Assembly: GCA_016703325.1 (NCBI GenBank)
Contig: JADJCH010000033.1
Coordinates: 5,644-69,643, forward strand
Reading direction: 5' to 3'
From: Burkholderiales bacterium
Lineage (GTDB): Bacteria; Pseudomonadota; Gammaproteobacteria; Burkholderiales; Burkholderiaceae_C
Length of the DNA: 64,000 nt
Part shown: positions 61,425 through 64,000 of the stretch, in pieces
Numbering within the stretch: position 1 is the stretch's first letter
How the letters are laid out: every line of letters starts with the position of its first letter
Notes under the pieces: model-generated
The model's database searches: none
Told to the model about the DNA's origin: nothing
The model's input: the letters and a program-made list of their open reading frames with translations, nothing else
Position numbers and translations under genes: made by a program

Positions 61425-63994
61425 GGGTGACCTCCCTGCGCCGCAACCGGTGCCGCAACCTGTGACGACTGCTGCGCCACCTCCTGAGCTGCGGCACTGC
61501 CGCGCCAGCGCCGCAGCAGCAGCGCGTTGCTCACCACGCTGACGCTGCTGAAGGCCATCGCCGCACCGGCGATCACCGGGCTGAGCAGCCCCAGCGCCGC
61601 CAGCGGGATGCCCAGCACGTTGTAGATGAAGGCCCAGAACAGGCCCTGGCGGATCTTGGCGTAGCTGCGGCGCGAGACGTCGATGGCGTCCGCCACCAGG
61701 CGCGGGTCTCCGCGCATCAGCGTGATGCCGGCGGCCTCCATCGCCACGTCGGTGCCGGTGGACATGCTCAGGCCCACATCGGCGGCCACCAGGCTGGGCG
61801 CGTCGTTCAGGCCGTCGCCCACCATCGCCACCACCTGGCCCTGCTGGCGCAGCGCCTGGATGACGCCGGCCTTGTCGCCCGGCAGCAGCCCGGCGTGCAC
61901 TTCGTCGATCTGCAGCTCGCGCGCGACCGCCTGCGCGCTGCCCAGGTTGTCGCCGGTCAGCATCACCGTGCGCAGCCCGAGTGCGCGCAGCCGTGCCACC
62001 GCGGCGAAGGACTCCGGCTTGATGCGGTCGCCAAAGGCCAGCAGCCCCAGCAGCGCCGCGGGTCGGTCGCCCTCGGCCGCGCGCATCAGCCAGGCGATGC
62101 TGCGGCCCTGGCCCTCCAGCTCCAGTGCGCGGCGGCGCAGCGCCGCCGCCGGGCCCTCGCCCGCAGTTGCGGCCGGCTGCAACGTCTCCTTCAGCGTCCC
62201 CTTCAGCGTCTCCTCCAGCAGGCGGGTGCTGCCCAGCAGCAGCGCCTCCTGTGCGCCGGCTTCGCCCACCCGGCCACTCACACCCCGGCCCGGCAGCGCC
62301 TGGGCCTCGCTCAGCGGCGGCAGCACCAGCCCCTGCGCCTTCGCCCGCTCGGTCACCGCGCGGGCCAGCGGGTGGTCGCTGCCGCTTTGCAGCGCAGCGG
62401 CGCGGCGCAGCAGGTCGTCTTCATCCAGGCCACCGGGCAGGGGCTCCAGCGCCACCAGCGACGGCCGGCCTTCGGTCAGCGTGCCGGTCTTGTCGAAGGC
62501 CACCGTGGTCACCGCATGGGCCAGCTCCAGCGCCTGCGCGTCCTTGATGAGGATGCCGTGGCGCGCCGCCACCCCGGTGCCCACCATGATGGCGGTGGGC
62601 GTGGCCAGCCCCAGCGCGCAGGGGCAGGCGATCACCAGCACCGCTACCGCGGCGATCAGCGCCGCCTCCAGCCCGGCGCCGGCCAGCAGCCAGCCGACCA
62701 GCGTGAGGGCCGCGATGCCCAGCACCACCGGCACAAACACCGCCGCGACCCGGTCCACCACCCGCTGGATCGGCGCCTTGGCGGCCTGGGCCGACTCCAC
62801 CATGCGGATGATGCGCGCCAGCGTGGTCTCCGCCCCCACCGCCCGGGTGCGCAGGCGCAGCAGGCCCTCGCCGTTGACCGAGCCGCCGGTGACACGGTCG
62901 CCCGGCTGCTTGGGCACCGGCAGGCTCTCGCCGGTGATCAGCGCCTCGTCGACCTGGCTGCGGCCCTCCAGCACCTCGCCGTCCACCGCGATGCGTTCGC
63001 CCGGGCGCACCAGCACCTGGTCGCCCAGGGCGACGCGCTCGATCGGTGTTTCCACCTCACGCCCATCCACCCAGACCCGCGCCACCGTCGGGCGCAGCGC
63101 CTCCAGCGCGCGGATGGCTGCGGCGGTCTGGCGCTTGGCCCGGGTCTCCAGCCACTTGCCCAGCAGCACCAGGCTGATCACCACCGCGGAGCCCTCGAAG
63201 TACAGGTGCGGCTCATGGACCTGTCCGCCATGACCTGCACCGCCGTCGTGCGCCGCCGGGCCGAAGTTCGCCTGCAGCAGCAGGTACAGCGACAGCCCGT
63301 AGGCGGCCGAGGTGCCCAGCGCCACCAGCAGGTCCATGTTGCCGGCGCCGGCCTTGGCCGCTTTCCAGCCGGCGCGGTAGAAACGCGCCCCCAGCCAGAA
63401 CTGCACCGGCGTGGCCAGCGCCAGCTGCCACCAACCGCCGGGCATCCAGTGCACGCCGAAGGGCTGCAGCAGCATCGGCAGCACCAGCGGCGCACTGAGC
63501 AGCAGCGCCAGTGCCACCGGCCACCACTCGGGCAGGCGGGGCTCGGCGGCCGCCGCGGCAAGGTCGGCCTGCACCGGGCGCACGGTGTAGCCGGCCTTCT
63601 CCACCGCTGCGGCCAGCGTGGCCCAGGAGACGCTGCCCAGCGCTTCGACGCCGGCCTTCTCGGTGGCCAGGTTGACCGACACCTCGGACACGCCGGGCAG
63701 CTTGCGCAGCGCCTTCTCCACCCGACCGACACAGGAGGCACAGGTCATGCCCTCCACTTGCAGCTCGGTGTGCTGCAGCGGCACCTCGTAACCCGCCTTG
63801 CGGATCACTTCGGCCAGCTGCAGCGGCTGCAGGTCGGCGCTGCCGCGCACCAGCGCCTCCTCGGTGGCCAGGTTGACGCTGACCTCGGCCACCCCCGGCT
63901 GGCGCTGCAGCACCCGCTCGACCCGGGCCACACAGGACGCACAGGTCATGCCCTGCACGGGCAGGCGGACCTCGGTGGCGGGCAAGGCAGGCAA
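61421..63994 (-). CDS. copA: Copper-exporting P1B-type ATPase
   Basis: CopA pumps Cu(I) out of the cytoplasm. It has two N-terminal HMA domains, each with GMTCASC, then eight membrane helices. The metal-transport motif CPCALGLATP lies near residue 457 and the phosphorylation site DKTGTLTEG near residue 500. The hinge MVGDGLNDAPSL is also present. The first visible codon is TTG 63994, 6 bases from the window edge, so the true start may lie outside. The protein here is 857 residues. It overlaps cueR at its 3' end. Confidence 0.93.
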   Translation of the reverse strand: MPALPATEVRLPVQGMTCASCVARVERVLQRQPGVAEVSVNLATEEALVRGSADLQPLQLAEVIRKAGYEVPLQHTELQVEGMTCASCVGRVEKALRKLPGVSEVSVNLATEKAGVEALGSVSWATLAAAVEKAGYTVRPVQADLAAAAAEPRLPEWWPVALALLLSAPLVLPMLLQPFGVHWMPGGWWQLALATPVQFWLGARFYRAGWKAAKAGAGNMDLLVALGTSAAYGLSLYLLLQANFGPAAHDGGAGHGGQVHEPHLYFEGSAVVISLVLLGKWLETRAKRQTAAAIRALEALRPTVARVWVDGREVETPIERVALGDQVLVRPGERIAVDGEVLEGRSQVDEALITGESLPVPKQPGDRVTGGSVNGEGLLRLRTRAVGAETTLARIIRMVESAQAAKAPIQRVVDRVAAVFVPVVLGIAALTLVGWLLAGAGLEAALIAAVAVLVIACPCALGLATPTAIMVGTGVAARHGILIKDAQALELAHAVTTVAFDKTGTLTEGRPSLVALEPLPGGLDEDDLLRRAAALQSGSDHPLARAVTERAKAQGLVLPPLSEAQALPGRGVSGRVGEAGAQEALLLGSTRLLEETLKGTLKETLQPAATAGEGPAAALRRRALELEGQGRSIAWLMRAAEGDRPAALLGLLAFGDRIKPESFAAVARLRALGLRTVMLTGDNLGSAQAVARELQIDEVHAGLLPGDKAGVIQALRQQGQVVAMVGDGLNDAPSLVAADVGLSMSTGTDVAMEAAGITLMRGDPRLVADAIDVSRRSYAKIRQGLFWAFIYNVLGIPLAALGLLSPVIAGAAMAFSSVSVVSNALLLRRWRGSAAAQEVAQQSSQVAAPVAAQGGHP

Positions 63995-64000
63995 AGCCGG

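Overview
The window reads as chromosomal DNA of a high-GC betaproteobacterium of the order Burkholderiales. The evidence is the tmRNA tag ANDERFALAA, the block ubiG-gph / ompA / gyrA-pheA-tyrA-aroA-cmk-rpsA-ihfB-lapAB, and the fusion of aroA with cmk. A Leptothrix/Rubrivivax/Ideonella-like relative is my guess from gene content only.

Layout. 0-2 kb: a tyrosine-recombinase integrase beside the 3' end of ssrA (tmRNA), probably the edge of an element running off the left side. 2-16 kb: conserved housekeeping genes (gph, ubiG, ompA-like, gyrA, a DUF2059 protein, pheA, tyrA, aroA-cmk, rpsA, ihfB, lapA, lapB). serC, which often sits between the gyrA region and pheA in this order, is absent here. 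15.8-23.4 kb: a surface-glycan cluster with three paralogous GT8-like proteins, two GT-B glycosyltransferases, a DegT aminotransferase, an unassigned glycosyltransferase-like protein and an acyltransferase broken by several frameshifts. 23.7-30.2 kb: a ComEA-like helix-hairpin-helix protein, a patatin-like lipase with a 38-base G run just upstream, dnaE, a 23-bp tandem array and a Phd/PIN toxin-antitoxin pair. 30.3-35.3 kb: a three-gene 2-oxoacid:ferredoxin oxidoreductase module with a GltD-like flavoprotein carrying ferredoxin domains.

35.3-44.9 kb is an accessory island. It holds two AT-richer membrane ORFs, intact and decayed toxin-antitoxin genes (RelB/ParE-like, BrnA with a nonsense-mutated BrnT), a DUF2283 protein, a LysE exporter, a TIR domain fused to a pterin-4a-carbinolamine dehydratase domain, an ORC/STAND-like AAA ATPase, and a REP-associated tyrosine transposase (RAYT). 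Seven copies of a motif of about 23 bp, resembling GGGGTCAGGTCTTGTCTTTTGCC, are scattered over this island and also flank the RAYT gene as an inverted pair.

44.9-54.5 kb is a denitrification cluster on the minus strand: nirS, a NapC/NirT tetrahaem quinol dehydrogenase, a dihaem-type cytochrome, an amicyanin-like cupredoxin, nirC, nirF, a nirD-nirL fusion, nirG, nirH and nirJ. Electrons would pass from quinol through NirT and periplasmic carriers to NirS (nitrite to NO); NirF/DL/G/H/J make haem d1. TTGA-N6-TCAA (FNR/Dnr type) sites lie upstream of nirS and nirC. 54.5-64 kb: a glutathione transferase, a TetR regulator, a chemoreceptor with a possible NIT-like sensor region, a frameshifted gamma-glutamyltransferase, TesB-like thioesterase, and a cueR-copA copper-export pair at the right edge.

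The most unusual item is the TIR-PCD fusion (39742-40596). It keeps a SARM1-like catalytic glutamate motif and a complete PCD active-site motif, and it sits next to an AAA ATPase in a mobile, toxin-antitoxin-rich island. That makes it a candidate uncharacterised NAD-linked defence or signalling protein.
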